This document shows positions 1 to 7,821 of a stretch of 64,000 bases of DNA, piece by piece. The translations under genes and the position numbers were made by a program. The first letter of the stretch is position 1. Every line of letters starts with the position of its first letter. The DNA lies in contig NZ_AP028669.1 of the NCBI RefSeq assembly GCF_041154485.1, positions 682,001 to 746,000 on the forward strand. Reading direction: 5' to 3'. The notes beneath the pieces were generated by a model, which had not been told where the DNA came from, did no database searches, and worked only from the letters and a program-made list of their open reading frames with translations. Source of the stretch: Variovorax sp. V93. Its GTDB lineage: Bacteria; Pseudomonadota; Gammaproteobacteria; Burkholderiales; Burkholderiaceae_C.

Positions 1-688
1 TCGCGGTGCCCACCGCGCCGGCCATGCTGATGTCCTTCGCGGCGCGGCACAGGCCGTCTTCCGCAATGGAGGGCAGCAGTTCGAGGTCAGCGCGCAGCCG
101 CGCGGCCGGCGCCGTGGTCGATGCGTTCCAGTAGGGAAAGGGCTCCTCGTAGGCGCCGCGCAGGTCGGCCGCCATCACCAGGAGGTCGCCGGGCCTGGCA
201 TCGAAGCTCGTCAGCAGGCGCCGTGCATGGCCGAGGATCGCGACCGCGAGCTGCGGCCGCTCGCTGCGGTTGTTGCTGTGGCCGCCCACCACCGGCACGC
301 CATAGCGCACCGATGCTTCCGCCATGCCGCGCAGCACCTCGTCGGCGGGGTCCATGCCGGTGCTCCACAGCGCATCGACCACGGCCGTGGGCCGGCCGCC
401 CATCGCATAGATGTCGCTCACGTTGACCATCACGCCGCAGTAGCCCGCGAACCAGGGCATGCGCACGATGAAGTCTTCCACCAGCCCTTCGATCGCGAAC
501 AGCAAGTAGCCGCCGTGGCCGTCGGGGATGGCCGCGCAGTCGTCGCCGATGGGCACCGCCTGCGCGAGCGCGGCATGGCCGCCGGGCAGCGAGCGGCCGA
601 GGGCCGACACCACGTCGCTGATATCGCGCTTGTGGGCGAAGCCGCGCGTGGCGCGCAGCGCTTCGGTGATGGCGTGGACATCCGTCAT
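1..688 (-). CDS. nitF: NitF, AIR synthase-like protein of the Nit1C cluster (partial, C-terminus beyond the window)
   Basis: Reading leftwards, an open frame starts at an ATG that overlaps the nitE stop as ATGA and runs to the window edge without a stop (about 229 codons visible). The translation begins MTDVHAITEALRATRGFAHK. It contains PurM/AIR-synthase-type features: PIGDDCAAI near residue 47, MVNVSDIYAMGG in the middle and VPVVGGHSNN later, matching the ATP-binding fold of the sll0787/MSMEG_0567 AIR-synthase-like family. Its chemistry in the cluster is not established; the family name reflects fold rather than proven purine synthesis. It is the fifth gene of a tightly packed minus-strand operon (nitB-C-D-E-F), so co-expression is expected. 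The remaining members known elsewhere (nitG, the flavoprotein nitH) would lie to the left if present. Confidence 0.8.
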   Translation of the reverse strand, partial: MTDVHAITEALRATRGFAHKRDISDVVSALGRSLPGGHAALAQAVPIGDDCAAIPDGHGGYLLFAIEGLVEDFIVRMPWFAGYCGVMVNVSDIYAMGGRPTAVVDALWSTGMDPADEVLRGMAEASVRYGVPVVGGHSNNRSERPQLAVAILGHARRLLTSFDARPGDLLVMAADLRGAYEEPFPYWNASTTAPAARLRADLELLPSIAEDGLCRAAKDISMAGAVGTA

Positions 689-1245
689 GACAGCACCTTC
701 GCGCGCGTGACGAATCCGCTCACCGGGTCATGGCAGGGCGGATAGAAAGCGAGCCCCGCCTGCATGCGCGCATGCGGACGGCCGTGGATGGCGCTCTCCT
801 CGAGCAGCTGCCAGCCGAGTTTCTGGAACAGCGGCACGTTCTGCATCTGCACCTGCGCGAAGAATTCCTTGCAGCCCAGCGCATTGGCGCGCGACACCGC
901 CAGCCGTATCAGCGTGGCACCCAGGTGGCCCTGGCTGCGAAAGGCCGGATGCACGGCCAGCCGCGAGCCCCACCATTCGCCAGCTGCCTCGCCGCGGTGG
1001 ATGCGCACCGTGCCCACCACCTGCTCGGGCATGCCGGCGTTGCACGACATGGCGACCAGCAGCTGCGCATGGCCGTCGGTGGCGTCGCGGTCGTCGCGCG
1101 CGAAGATGCCCTGCTCGATGCAGAACACCGCGCGGCGCAGTGCCATGGCTTCGTCGCGCTCCCACTGCTGCGCGGCTTCGCGCACCAGGTATTCGACCGG
1201 CGCGTAGTGCGGGTCGAGTTCGCTGAGGTCATCGATGCACAGCAT
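685..1245 (-). CDS. nitE: NitE, GNAT-family N-acetyltransferase of the Nit1C cluster
   Basis: The 186-residue product begins MLCIDDLSELDPHYAPVEYL. It carries a GNAT core: the VVGTVRIHRG strand, then RLAVHPAFRSQGHLGATLIR, which is the acetyl-CoA pyrophosphate-loop region (R/Q-x-x-G-x-G/A type). It matches the N-acetyltransferase domain of the MSMEG_0567 family, which in some bacteria is fused to the AIR-synthase-like protein; here the two are separate genes. A longer open frame extends upstream through nitD in another frame, but the ATG two bases after the nitD stop fits operon spacing and the family length. Its stop overlaps the nitF start (ATGA), implying translational coupling. The acyl acceptor is unknown. 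Confidence 0.82.
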   Translation of the reverse strand: MLCIDDLSELDPHYAPVEYLVREAAQQWERDEAMALRRAVFCIEQGIFARDDRDATDGHAQLLVAMSCNAGMPEQVVGTVRIHRGEAAGEWWGSRLAVHPAFRSQGHLGATLIRLAVSRANALGCKEFFAQVQMQNVPLFQKLGWQLLEESAIHGRPHARMQAGLAFYPPCHDPVSGFVTRAKVLS

Positions 1246-1247
1246 GT

Positions 1248-2372
1248 TCAGCCTTCGCTTTCCTTTTCGTAGACCGACAGCGACGAGCAGGCGCCGCACT
1301 TGCCGCAGCCGGCCTTGATGTCGGCCGAGCGCAGCCCGGCCGCCACCACGCGCTCGCCCAGCGGCGTCAGCAGCGACTTCATGAATTCCGGCGATGGCGC
1401 GGGATGGTCCTCCAGCGGCGTGCCGCTGATCGGCACGAAGGGCACGACAAACGGGTAAACGCCGCGCGCGAGCAATTGATCGCAGGTGTCGAGGATGGCC
1501 TCGCGCGTGTCGCCCAGCCCGGCCAGGATGTAGCTGCTGACCTGGCCGCGCCCGAACACGCCCACCGCCGCCTCGAAGGCGCTCATGTAGCGCGAGACGG
1601 GCACGCTGGCCTTGCCCGGCATGAGGCGTTCGCGCACCTCGGGCGTCACCACTTCGAGGTGCATGCCCAGCGTGTCGATGCCCGCGGCCTTCATGCGGTG
1701 GAACCACTGGTCGTCGTCGGGCGGCTCGCACTGGCCCTGGATCGGGATGTCGACCGCAGCCTTGATCGCGAACGCGCTCTCGCACAGGATGGCCGCGCCG
1801 CGGTCGGTGGCGTTGGGCGTGCCGGTGGTCATCACCATGTGCTTCACACCGTCGAGCAGCACGGCCGCGCGCGCCACTTCGGCCAGCTGTTCGGGCGTCT
1901 TGCGCGCGATGGTGCGGCCGGCCGCGAGCGACTGGCCGATCGCGCAGAACTTGCAGCTCTTCCTGCGGCTCTCGTAGCGGATGCAGGTCTGCAGCACGGT
2001 GGTGGCGAGCACGTCGCTGCCGTGCAGCGTGGCGATCTGCGAGTAGGGCACGCCGTCGAAGGTCTGCATCGCGTAGAAGCGCGGCTGCTTCGGAAAGCTG
2101 ATGCTCGCGATGGGGATGCTGCCGCGCATCACGCGGCTCACGCCCTGCGCGTCGGGTGCCTCGGCCGTGAACGGCGAGTGCCAGGCGCTGGAAGTGTGGA
2201 CCGGCACCATGATCGTGTGGCCGTCCACCGTCACGGCCTTGTGGTCCGACGGGCCGGCGCCGCCGCGGCGGCTCGCCGCGCCGGCCGAAGGATCAACCAG
2301 CCGCAACCCGAAGGACTGGAGCTCGGTCATCAGCTGCCGGCTGTCCGGCGGGGTCGTCGTGGTGGTGGTCAT
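1248..2372 (-). CDS. nitD: NitD, radical SAM protein of the Nit1C cluster (MSMEG_0568 family)
   Basis: A 374-residue protein with a radical-SAM-like core. Cysteines 130, 140 and 143 ([14 protein letters not shown]) are the likely ligands of the SAM-binding [4Fe-4S] cluster, with a long first spacing rather than the usual CX3CX2[20 protein letters not shown] and [18 protein letters not shown] match the barrel strands expected after it. A second cysteine group near the C-terminus (Cys356, 359, 362) could hold an auxiliary cluster. The N-terminus [10 protein letters not shown] overlaps the 3' end of nitC by 80 bases; an internal Met15 would reduce but not remove the overlap. The substrate is unknown. 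In the Nit1C cluster the protein is assumed to work with the nitrilase on a nitrile or cyanide-derived compound. Confidence 0.85.
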   Translation of the reverse strand: MTTTTTTPPDSRQLMTELQSFGLRLVDPSAGAASRRGGAGPSDHKAVTVDGHTIMVPVHTSSAWHSPFTAEAPDAQGVSRVMRGSIPIASISFPKQPRFYAMQTFDGVPYSQIATLHGSDVLATTVLQTCIRYESRRKSCKFCAIGQSLAAGRTIARKTPEQLAEVARAAVLLDGVKHMVMTTGTPNATDRGAAILCESAFAIKAAVDIPIQGQCEPPDDDQWFHRMKAAGIDTLGMHLEVVTPEVRERLMPGKASVPVSRYMSAFEAAVGVFGRGQVSSYILAGLGDTREAILDTCDQLLARGVYPFVVPFVPISGTPLEDHPAPSPEFMKSLLTPLGERVVAAGLRSADIKAGCGKCGACSSLSVYEKESEG

Positions 2373-3342
2373 GGTCGGGGCTCCGTTGAACGAGAGGTTG
2401 CGTGAGATGCATCGGCACGGTGGTCTGCGCGGGCCGGTCGTTGATGGCGAGCGACAGCAGTTCGGGCCGCGCGTAGTGGCCGACCGAATCCATCATTCGC
2501 TTGCGCTTGGCGATCAGTGCCATGTCGAGGTCGGCCACCACCATGCCTTCGCCCTCGGTGAGCGGCGGCGCAAGGTGCTTGCCCTCGGGCGAGACGATGG
2601 CGGTGTGGCAGCCGCCGCGCAGCGCCTTCTGCAGGTTGGCGTCGGGTGTGACGCTGCGGATCTGCTCGTCGCTGAGCCAGCCGGTGGCGTTGACCACGAA
2701 GCAGCCCGACTCCAGTGCGTGGTGGCGGATCGTCACTTCCATCTGCTCCGCGAAGACCGGGCCCACCAGCGAGCCGGGAAACTGCGCGCAGTGGATTTCT
2801 TCGTGCTGCGCCATCAGCGCGTAGCGCGCGAGCGGGTTGTAGTGCTCCCAGCAGGCCAGCGCGCCGACGCGGCCGACGGCGGTGTCGACCACCTTGAGGC
2901 CGGCGCCGTCGCCCTGGCCCCAGACCATGCGCTCGTGGTAGGTGGGCGTGATCTTGCGGCGCTTGAGCGCGAGCGTGCCGTCGGCGTCGAACACCAGCTG
3001 CGTGTTGTAGAGGCTGCCGTGGTCGCGCTCGTTCACGCCCAGCACCACCACCATGCCGTGATGCCGCGCGCGCTCGGCCACGGCCTGCGTGACCGGACCG
3101 GGAACGACCACCGCGCGCTCCGCCAGCCGCAGGTGCGGCGCGCCCTGCAGCACCGGCGGCAGCACGAAGCTGAAGTAGGGGTAGTAGGGCACGAAGGTCT
3201 CGGGAAAGACCGCGAGCTGCGCGCCCCGGGCCGCGGCCGCGTCGATGGCGCCGCACACGCGATCCAGCGTGCCGTCGGGCCGGTCGAAGTCGGGCGCGAT
3301 CTGGATCGCCGCGGCACGCACGATGCGTGGGGAAGAGTTCAT
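2293..3342 (-). CDS. nitC: NitC, nitrilase of the Nit1 subfamily
   Basis: A 349-residue carbon-nitrogen hydrolase with the full Glu-Lys-Cys triad: Glu48 in [10 protein letters not shown], Lys130 in [12 protein letters not shown] and Cys164 in [15 protein letters not shown]. The closest remembered relative is the cyanobacterial Nit6803 (Sll0784) type. Enzymes of this family hydrolyse nitriles to acids and ammonia, and the NitC subgroup is tied to bacterial growth on cyanide as nitrogen source. I choose ATG at 3342 over the GTG two codons upstream because the GGGGGTG ribosome-binding stretch is well spaced for the ATG. The tail is histidine/aspartate-rich (DHDHHHDD) because it is read in another frame through the nitD start. 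A 145-base gap containing a dispersed repeat separates it from nitB. Confidence 0.92.
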   Translation of the reverse strand: MNSSPRIVRAAAIQIAPDFDRPDGTLDRVCGAIDAAAARGAQLAVFPETFVPYYPYFSFVLPPVLQGAPHLRLAERAVVVPGPVTQAVAERARHHGMVVVLGVNERDHGSLYNTQLVFDADGTLALKRRKITPTYHERMVWGQGDGAGLKVVDTAVGRVGALACWEHYNPLARYALMAQHEEIHCAQFPGSLVGPVFAEQMEVTIRHHALESGCFVVNATGWLSDEQIRSVTPDANLQKALRGGCHTAIVSPEGKHLAPPLTEGEGMVVADLDMALIAKRKRMMDSVGHYARPELLSLAINDRPAQTTVPMHLTQPLVQRSPDHDHHHDDPAGQPAADDRAPVLRVAAG

Positions 3343-3390
3343 GGTCACCCCCTGTCCGCAGCGGCAAGCGAAGCGAAGCCAATTCGGGGA

Positions 3391-3482
3391 ACACCGCAGA
3401 ACCGGCTTTGCCGGGCTGCTGGTGTTGCCCCCGGCGAGGGGGTTGGCGAAGCGACACGAAGTGCGCGAAGACTGGGGGTGGA
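3391..3482. repeat. Dispersed intergenic repeat, copy 1
   Basis: GC-rich intergenic element between nitB and nitC. It aligns by eye with the stretch near 51.13-51.21 kb: GAAC-GGCTTTGCC-GGC-GC-GG, then CCCCC and GGGGG arms flanking 4-5 bases, then GGCG..GAAG and a terminal run of G. The C5/G5 arms can form a hairpin in the nit transcript. It resembles the REP-like elements common between genes in Comamonadaceae; any role in mRNA stability or termination is inferred. Confidence 0.55.
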
Positions 3483-3487
3483 CATGT

Positions 3488-3970
3488 TCACAGCGTCCAG
3501 GTGTCGAGGATGACGGCGCCGGCCTTCTTGTGCAGCAGCACGAGGTCCAGCACGTCGAGCGGGTTGATCGGCGTGATGCCCTCGATCAGCGCGCCTTCGC
3601 CGTGGCCGTACAGTGCCTGCAGCGCGAAGCGGCAGGCATACACCTTGCCGCCTTCTTCCATGAACTTGCTGATCTGCTTGTTGAAGTTCTGGTGGCCCGG
3701 AAAGGCCTCGTCGCCCAGCGTCGGAAAGCCGCGCTGCACGCCCAGCGTCACGCCGGGGCCGTACAGCAGGACCGAGGTCTCGTAGCCCTTGCGCCGCAGC
3801 CGCGTGGCCTGCAGCAGGTTCACGAAGCCGATCGAGCCCTCGAAGGCCACGGTGTGGAAGGTGACGAGCGCCTTCTCGCCGGGATCGGCCTTGACGTCTT
3901 CGAACACTTTCTCTTCGTAGTCGACGAGGAACTCGCCTTTCTCGTTGCGGGGGCGGGTGACTTTGGGCAT
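3488..3970 (-). CDS. nitB: NitB, MSMEG_0572/Sll0783-family nitrogen-starvation-associated protein
   Basis: A 160-residue protein beginning [20 protein letters not shown]. It matches the MSMEG_0572/Sll0783 family that heads Nit1C clusters. [20 protein letters not shown] and [19 protein letters not shown] resemble a DsrE-like small alpha/beta fold. Its biochemical role is unknown, and in cyanobacteria the homologue is induced by nitrogen limitation. There is no signal peptide, so it is likely cytoplasmic. GGAG lies 5 bases before the ATG. It is the first gene of the operon, so the cluster promoter should lie in the 345-base gap shared with the divergent MocR regulator. A 145-base gap with a dispersed repeat precedes nitC. 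Confidence 0.85.
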   Translation of the reverse strand: MPKVTRPRNEKGEFLVDYEEKVFEDVKADPGEKALVTFHTVAFEGSIGFVNLLQATRLRRKGYETSVLLYGPGVTLGVQRGFPTLGDEAFPGHQNFNKQISKFMEEGGKVYACRFALQALYGHGEGALIEGITPINPLDVLDLVLLHKKAGAVILDTWTL

Positions 3971-4056
3971 GGGGTACTCCGGTTGAAAGGGGGATGAACG
4001 CAGGTCTTGCGTGCCTTTCTCTTCGCAGGCGATGTGCCAGCGCCTGGCGCGGCGCG

Positions 4057-4309
4057 TGCGATCAATGCGCGATCAATCCGCCCGGGTGCGGCCTGGGCGC
4101 CCGAAAACTTTTTTCGGGTCCCGTGAAAAGTCGCTGCAGAGGCGGTCGGCGCGGCCCTGGCCGCACCGGAAAGACGCATCCGCCATGCGATCAATGCACC
4201 CGATCAATGGAGTTGATCGCACCTGATCGAGGCGCCCGGCCCCCTGGAGCGGGCGCGATTCCTGCGTGCCTGATCGGTGGCCCGATGCAATCAATGGATG
4301 CAATCAACT
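4057..4309. promoter_or_regulatory. Repeated GATCAAT-type motifs between nitB and the MocR regulator (candidate operators)
   Basis: The gap between the divergent nitB and regulator genes (about 345 bases) contains no gene but carries the same motif in three tandem pairs. TGCGATCAATG and CGCGATCAATC lie 11 bases apart at 4057-4078. GATCAAT occurs at 4189 and 4202, 13 bases apart. AATCAAT/AATCAAC occur at 4289 and 4302, again 13 apart. An inverted copy, TTGATCGC, lies at 4213. MocR-type regulators are known to bind paired direct and inverted repeats, so these are plausible operators. The pair nearest the regulator ATG would allow autoregulation, and the pair nearest nitB would control the nit operon. 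Confidence 0.6.
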
Positions 4310-4315
4310 CCGCCG

Positions 4316-5713
4316 ATGACCACGATCACCGCCCACTGGCGCAAACAGCTGCGCAACACCACCAAGCCGGCCTACCTGCTGCTGGCCGAATTGATTGCCG
4401 ACGACATCAAGACCGGGCGCCTCGCGGTGCGCGACCGGCTGCCTACCTTGCGCGAACTCGCGGCCGAGCTGGAGCTCAACTACACGACCGTGGCGCGCGG
4501 CTATGCCGAGGCGCGCAAGCGCGGCCTGATCGATTCGCGCGCCGGCACCGGCACCTTCATCCGCTCGGGCAGCCCCAGCCTGCGGCTGCGCGGCGGCAGC
4601 GGCGCCGAGATGACCATGAACATGCCGCCCGAGCCCGACGACCCGCACCTGATGGCGCGGCTGCACGACAGCGCCAGCCGCGCATTCGCAGAGGCCGACC
4701 TGCACGACCTGCTGCGCTACCAGGACTTCGGCGGCACCGCGCACGACCGCGAGGCCGCGATGCACTGGCTGCGGCCCTTCGTGCCCGATGCCGGCATCGA
4801 CCGCATCCTCGTGTGCCCCGGCATCCATGGCGTGCTCACGGCGCTGTTCTCGCAGCTCGCGCGGCCGGGCGAGCTGATCTGCGTGGAGTCGCTCACCTAT
4901 CCGGGCGTGAAGGCCATCGCGGCGCAGCTGGGCGTGCAGCTGCATGCGCTGCAGCTCGATGACGACGGCCCCATTGCCGATGCCTTCGAGCACGCCTGCA
5001 AGACGCTCAAGCCCAAGGCGCTCTATTGCAACCCCACGCTGCTGAACCCGACTGCCGGCACCGTGTCGCGCGCGCGGCGCGAGGCGCTGGCCGACGTGGC
5101 GCTGCGCTATGCGGTGCCGATCATCGAGGACGACGCCTACGGCATGCTGCCGCGCCAGACGCCGGCCGCGCTCGCCACGCTGGCGCCCGGGCTCACCTAC
5201 TACGTGAGCGGATTCTCCAAGTGCTTTGGCGCGGGCCTGCGCAGCGCGTATGTGTGCTCGCCCACCGTGGTCCAGTCGCAGCGCCTGGCCGGCGCGATGC
5301 GCGCCACCACCGTGATGGCCTCACCCATCACCAACGCGTTGACCACGCTGTGGGTCGAGGACGGCACCGCCGAGGCCATGCTGCAGGCCGTGCGCGGCGA
5401 ATCGATGGCGCGGCAGGCGCTGGCCGCGCGGCATCTCGGCGGCAGCGGGCTGCAGGCACATCCCGAGGGCTTCCATGCCTGGCTGCCGCTCTCGCCGGGC
5501 TGGAGCCCGGTGGAGTTTGCCTCCTACCTGCGCACGCAGAACGTCGGCGTGGTGGCGAGCGCGGCCTTTTCCACCGATGGCGATCCGCCCGAGGCGGTGC
5601 GCATCTGCCTGGGCGGCCCGATGTCGCGCGAGCAATGCGACCAGGCGCTGCGGCTCATTGCCGACACGCTCGCGCATCCGCTGCATCCGCACGCCACGCT
5701 GCGCGGCGGCTGA
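4316..5713 (+). CDS. MocR-type transcriptional regulator (GntR HTH fused to PLP aminotransferase fold)
   Basis: A 465-residue two-domain regulator. Residues about 15-85 form the GntR winged helix (PAYLLLAELIADDIKTGRL, then LPTLRELAAELELNYTTVAR). Residues about 125-455 form a fold-type I aminotransferase domain with PLP residues in place: Asn239 (CNPT), Asp272/273 and Tyr275 (EDDAYG), the Schiff-base Lys302 (SGFSK) and Arg309. In-frame starts exist at 4277 (GTG) and 4298 (ATG). I prefer 4316 because the candidate operator pair would otherwise be inside the gene, though no strong ribosome site separates them. It diverges from the nit operon and is its most likely regulator. In other Nit1C loci a different class of activator is reported, so the pairing is of interest. 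The ligand is probably PLP plus an amino compound (inferred). Confidence 0.85.
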   Translation: MTTITAHWRKQLRNTTKPAYLLLAELIADDIKTGRLAVRDRLPTLRELAAELELNYTTVARGYAEARKRGLIDSRAGTGTFIRSGSPSLRLRGGSGAEMTMNMPPEPDDPHLMARLHDSASRAFAEADLHDLLRYQDFGGTAHDREAAMHWLRPFVPDAGIDRILVCPGIHGVLTALFSQLARPGELICVESLTYPGVKAIAAQLGVQLHALQLDDDGPIADAFEHACKTLKPKALYCNPTLLNPTAGTVSRARREALADVALRYAVPIIEDDAYGMLPRQTPAALATLAPGLTYYVSGFSKCFGAGLRSAYVCSPTVVQSQRLAGAMRATTVMASPITNALTTLWVEDGTAEAMLQAVRGESMARQALAARHLGGSGLQAHPEGFHAWLPLSPGWSPVEFASYLRTQNVGVVASAAFSTDGDPPEAVRICLGGPMSREQCDQALRLIADTLAHPLHPHATLRGG

Positions 5714-5727
5714 GCGCAGCGGCCGCG

Positions 5728-6177
5728 TCAGGAGCAGTCGAGCTTCATCGCCTCGATGCGGCCGCCGAAGCCCAGCTTGCGCATCAGGCCGCCCTCGCGG
5801 CTGTTCGCCGGGAAGTCGACCGTGCGGTCCCTGAACATCGCGTGCTCATACACCTTCAGCGTGGCGCGCGGGCCCACGCTCACGCTGTCGATGTCGCGCC
5901 TGAGCTGCCTTGCGGTGCCCCGGTCCATGCTCTGGACTTCGGCCGGCCCCACCAGCGTCAGCATGTCGCCCTGGAAGTTGCGGCCGGTATAGAACTGGGC
6001 CCAGCAGCCCGAGGCCAGCGCGGGGTCCTCGATGCGCACGGGCACGAGCAGGATCGTGGGATCGGGCTGGTTGGCCGCGGAGGCGGCGGGACTGGTCGAG
6101 CGCGTGGGGCCGGACATCTGGGAGCAGGCGCCGAGCGCCACGGCGCCGGCAATCAGGAGATAGCGGAAATTCTTCAT
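5728..6177 (-). CDS. Beta/gamma-crystallin-like lipoprotein
   Basis: A 149-residue exported protein. The N-terminus MKNFRYLLIAGAVALGACS is a lipoprotein signal with lipobox LGAC, predicting lipidation at Cys18 or thereabouts and anchoring in an envelope membrane. Two crystallin-like half motifs follow: AQFYTGRNFQGDMLTLVG (aromatic-x-x-x-x-Phe-x-Gly type) and LKVYEHAMFRDRTVDF, matching the Y/F/W-X4-F-X-G Greek-key signature, which often binds calcium. A much longer in-frame extension upstream lacks coding character and is ignored. It is convergent with the MocR regulator 15 bases away. Function unknown; a structural or stress role in the envelope is only a guess. Confidence 0.7.
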   Translation of the reverse strand: MKNFRYLLIAGAVALGACSQMSGPTRSTSPAASAANQPDPTILLVPVRIEDPALASGCWAQFYTGRNFQGDMLTLVGPAEVQSMDRGTARQLRRDIDSVSVGPRATLKVYEHAMFRDRTVDFPANSREGGLMRKLGFGGRIEAMKLDCS

Positions 6178-6446
6178 TGGATGGGATGGTGATTTGCTGT
6201 TGGTTGGGTTGCGGTTGGGAAGCGAGCCGCCCAGGCTACCGGCCACGGCTTCCCGCCGCGTAGGAGCAAGGCCCAAGCTCCCGTCCCCGCGACGCGACGG
6301 AGGCGTTTGCCGCGCGCAACGCCGGGCGCGAAATCTCCGCGAATGGCTGCGGCCCGGATGCGCCCATTTCCTACGCTGGCCGGTGCCGAGGATGCCCAGT
6401 CTGGCGATTCGCATCCATCCGATTTTTTTCATCATCGAAGGAAGCC

Positions 6447-6812
6447 ATGGCCACGAGCAGCATCCTGGGAGGCGACCGCCCGCCGGAGGAACCGAAGGGA
6501 AAGGACGTCGACAGCCTGGGGCCCAGCGACACGAGCGACAGCGGAAGCGACGTGCGCACCTCGCGCGAGCGCAGCGCCATTCCCGAAGACGCCGCGGAAG
6601 GCGCCATTCCCATCGCGCATGAAAGCAGCACCGATGCCGAGGGCACCGGCGAGCGAGCCTCGGCGGACGCGCCGCCCTCGGCGCTCGATGCGGACATCCT
6701 GCCGGACCGCACCGAGGACGCGGGCTCGGCCGCCGGGCTTGCCGGCACGGAGGAAGAAAACGACGACAACGACGACGATGAAGCGGAGGACGCCGGCAAC
6801 AAGCCCGCCTGA
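6447..6812 (+). CDS. Acidic, low-complexity hypothetical protein
   Basis: A 121-residue product rich in Asp, Glu, Ser, Ala and Pro, with few hydrophobic residues and an acidic run near the C-terminus (EEENDDNDDDEAED), so probably intrinsically disordered. GAAGGAAG sits just upstream of the ATG and supports translation. There is no signal peptide, membrane segment or recognised domain. It is followed 20 bases later by another co-directional gene of unknown function, so the two may be co-transcribed. Similar small acidic proteins in related bacteria are unannotated; I cannot assign a role. Confidence 0.6.
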   Translation: MATSSILGGDRPPEEPKGKDVDSLGPSDTSDSGSDVRTSRERSAIPEDAAEGAIPIAHESSTDAEGTGERASADAPPSALDADILPDRTEDAGSAAGLAGTEEENDDNDDDEAEDAGNKPA

Positions 6813-6832
6813 GGCGAGTTCGGCGCAACGCC

Positions 6833-7285
6833 ATGCACGGCCCACTTGACTGCGCGCTCCACGGGCTCCAGCAGCTGGCCTATGCACGGATCACGCGCGA
6901 ATTCCACCGGGCCTGGCAGGCGAGGGCGGACTGTCCCGCATCGTGCGAAGCCGCGATCGGCGAGTCGCACCGCCGGGTGCAGCACTGCGAGCAGGTGCTC
7001 GCGCAGTTGCGCCTGCTGATCGACGATCCACACCAGATCGCGGAAATCAAGATTGCGCGCGCGCTGTACCTGCGCCTGCTGCTGGAAAGCGCGCCCGTGC
7101 GCCTGCAGTCGTGGAGCGACAGCGAAAGCTTCGACGACATGCCCAGGTCCCACCTGTTCGAATGGATTTCCTACGACTTCGAACGGCTCGAGTTGGCCGA
7201 GCTCGAGGGCTCCATGACGCCCGAGGAAGCCGCTTCGTACGCGCACGCGCTCGACGCGCGCGCCAGCAGCCTGCGCGAGGAGTGA
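6833..7285 (+). CDS. Hypothetical alpha-helical protein
   Basis: A 150-residue product beginning MHGPLDCALHGLQQLAYARI. It is rich in Leu, Ala, Glu, Arg and His and mostly helix-forming, with two close cysteines (CPASC near residue 34) and another at about residue 52. There is no export signal or recognised domain. Codon use is like its neighbours, and the opposite-strand frames are less convincing. It lies just downstream of the acidic protein gene and is convergent with the next small gene. Function not recognised. Confidence 0.55.
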   Translation: MHGPLDCALHGLQQLAYARITREFHRAWQARADCPASCEAAIGESHRRVQHCEQVLAQLRLLIDDPHQIAEIKIARALYLRLLLESAPVRLQSWSDSESFDDMPRSHLFEWISYDFERLELAELEGSMTPEEAASYAHALDARASSLREE

Positions 7286-7302
7286 GCGCGCGGGCAGGCC
7301 CC

Positions 7303-7530
7303 TCAGCCCCGGCCCAGCACGATCGCGCCTTCCTGGATGTAGCGGTCGAATTCGAGCTTGGGAATGGCCGCGGTCAGCGACTGGCCCTGGTCGGTCCAGG
7401 TGAGCACGACGCTGTCGTCGGCCATCATGATCTGGCAGTTGCCCTTCGGAATCTTCAACTGCGGGCCGTCGCCGGCGCGAAAGGCCACATCGCCCGCGAT
7501 GCGGGCGTCGATCTGCGTGGTGGAAGTCAT
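7303..7530 (-). CDS. Small conserved-looking hypothetical protein
   Basis: A 75-residue product beginning MTSTTQIDARIAGDVAFRAG, mostly beta-strand by appearance (KGNCQIMMADDSVVLTWTD). The longer frame from 7590 adds a basic leader that looks non-coding, so the internal ATG is chosen. There is no signal peptide or membrane segment. It is convergent with the preceding hypothetical gene (17 bases between stops). No family recognised. Confidence 0.55.
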   Translation of the reverse strand: MTSTTQIDARIAGDVAFRAGDGPQLKIPKGNCQIMMADDSVVLTWTDQGQSLTAAIPKLEFDRYIQEGAIVLGRG

Positions 7531-7821
7531 GGGACTGTAGATCCTTCGAAAAGCTGCAAGCCTTATTTCTCGCGCGCTCCTGGCTCGCACGTGTAGGCAA
7601 GAACACCATTCCCGCGCCGGCCGCAGGCCTGCGGAGATTCGCAGGCCGGGGCGTGCCCCGAAGAACGCTTACAGCGGACGTCAGGCCAAACCGACACCGG
7701 TCCTCGTTCGCTCGAACACCATTTCTCCTGGGACCAGCGCGATGAGGCTGCCTTCGGCACCGCCTTTGCTGGCAATTTTCAACCCGCCTCCCTATCGATG
7801 AGGCATACGAAGGAGTCAGAC
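7531..7821. other. Intergenic region without a supported gene
   Basis: About 290 bases between divergent small genes. A 70-codon minus-strand frame here is Arg/Ser/Cys-rich with no ribosome site and is taken as noise. The segment GCAGGCCTGCGGAGATTCGC followed by AGGCC can form a weak hairpin. The promoter of the DUF2383 gene is expected here, but no convincing hexamers were identified. Confidence 0.4.

Noticed and set aside
1246..1785. Longer start for nitE reaching into nitD
   Set aside because: The extra residues are Arg/Gly-rich and match no acetyltransferase; the ATG two bases after the nitD stop is typical of operon spacing.
7563..7775. 70-codon minus-strand frame
   Set aside because: It has no ribosome site, is rich in Ser/Arg/Cys, and lies in a gap with no conservation cue.
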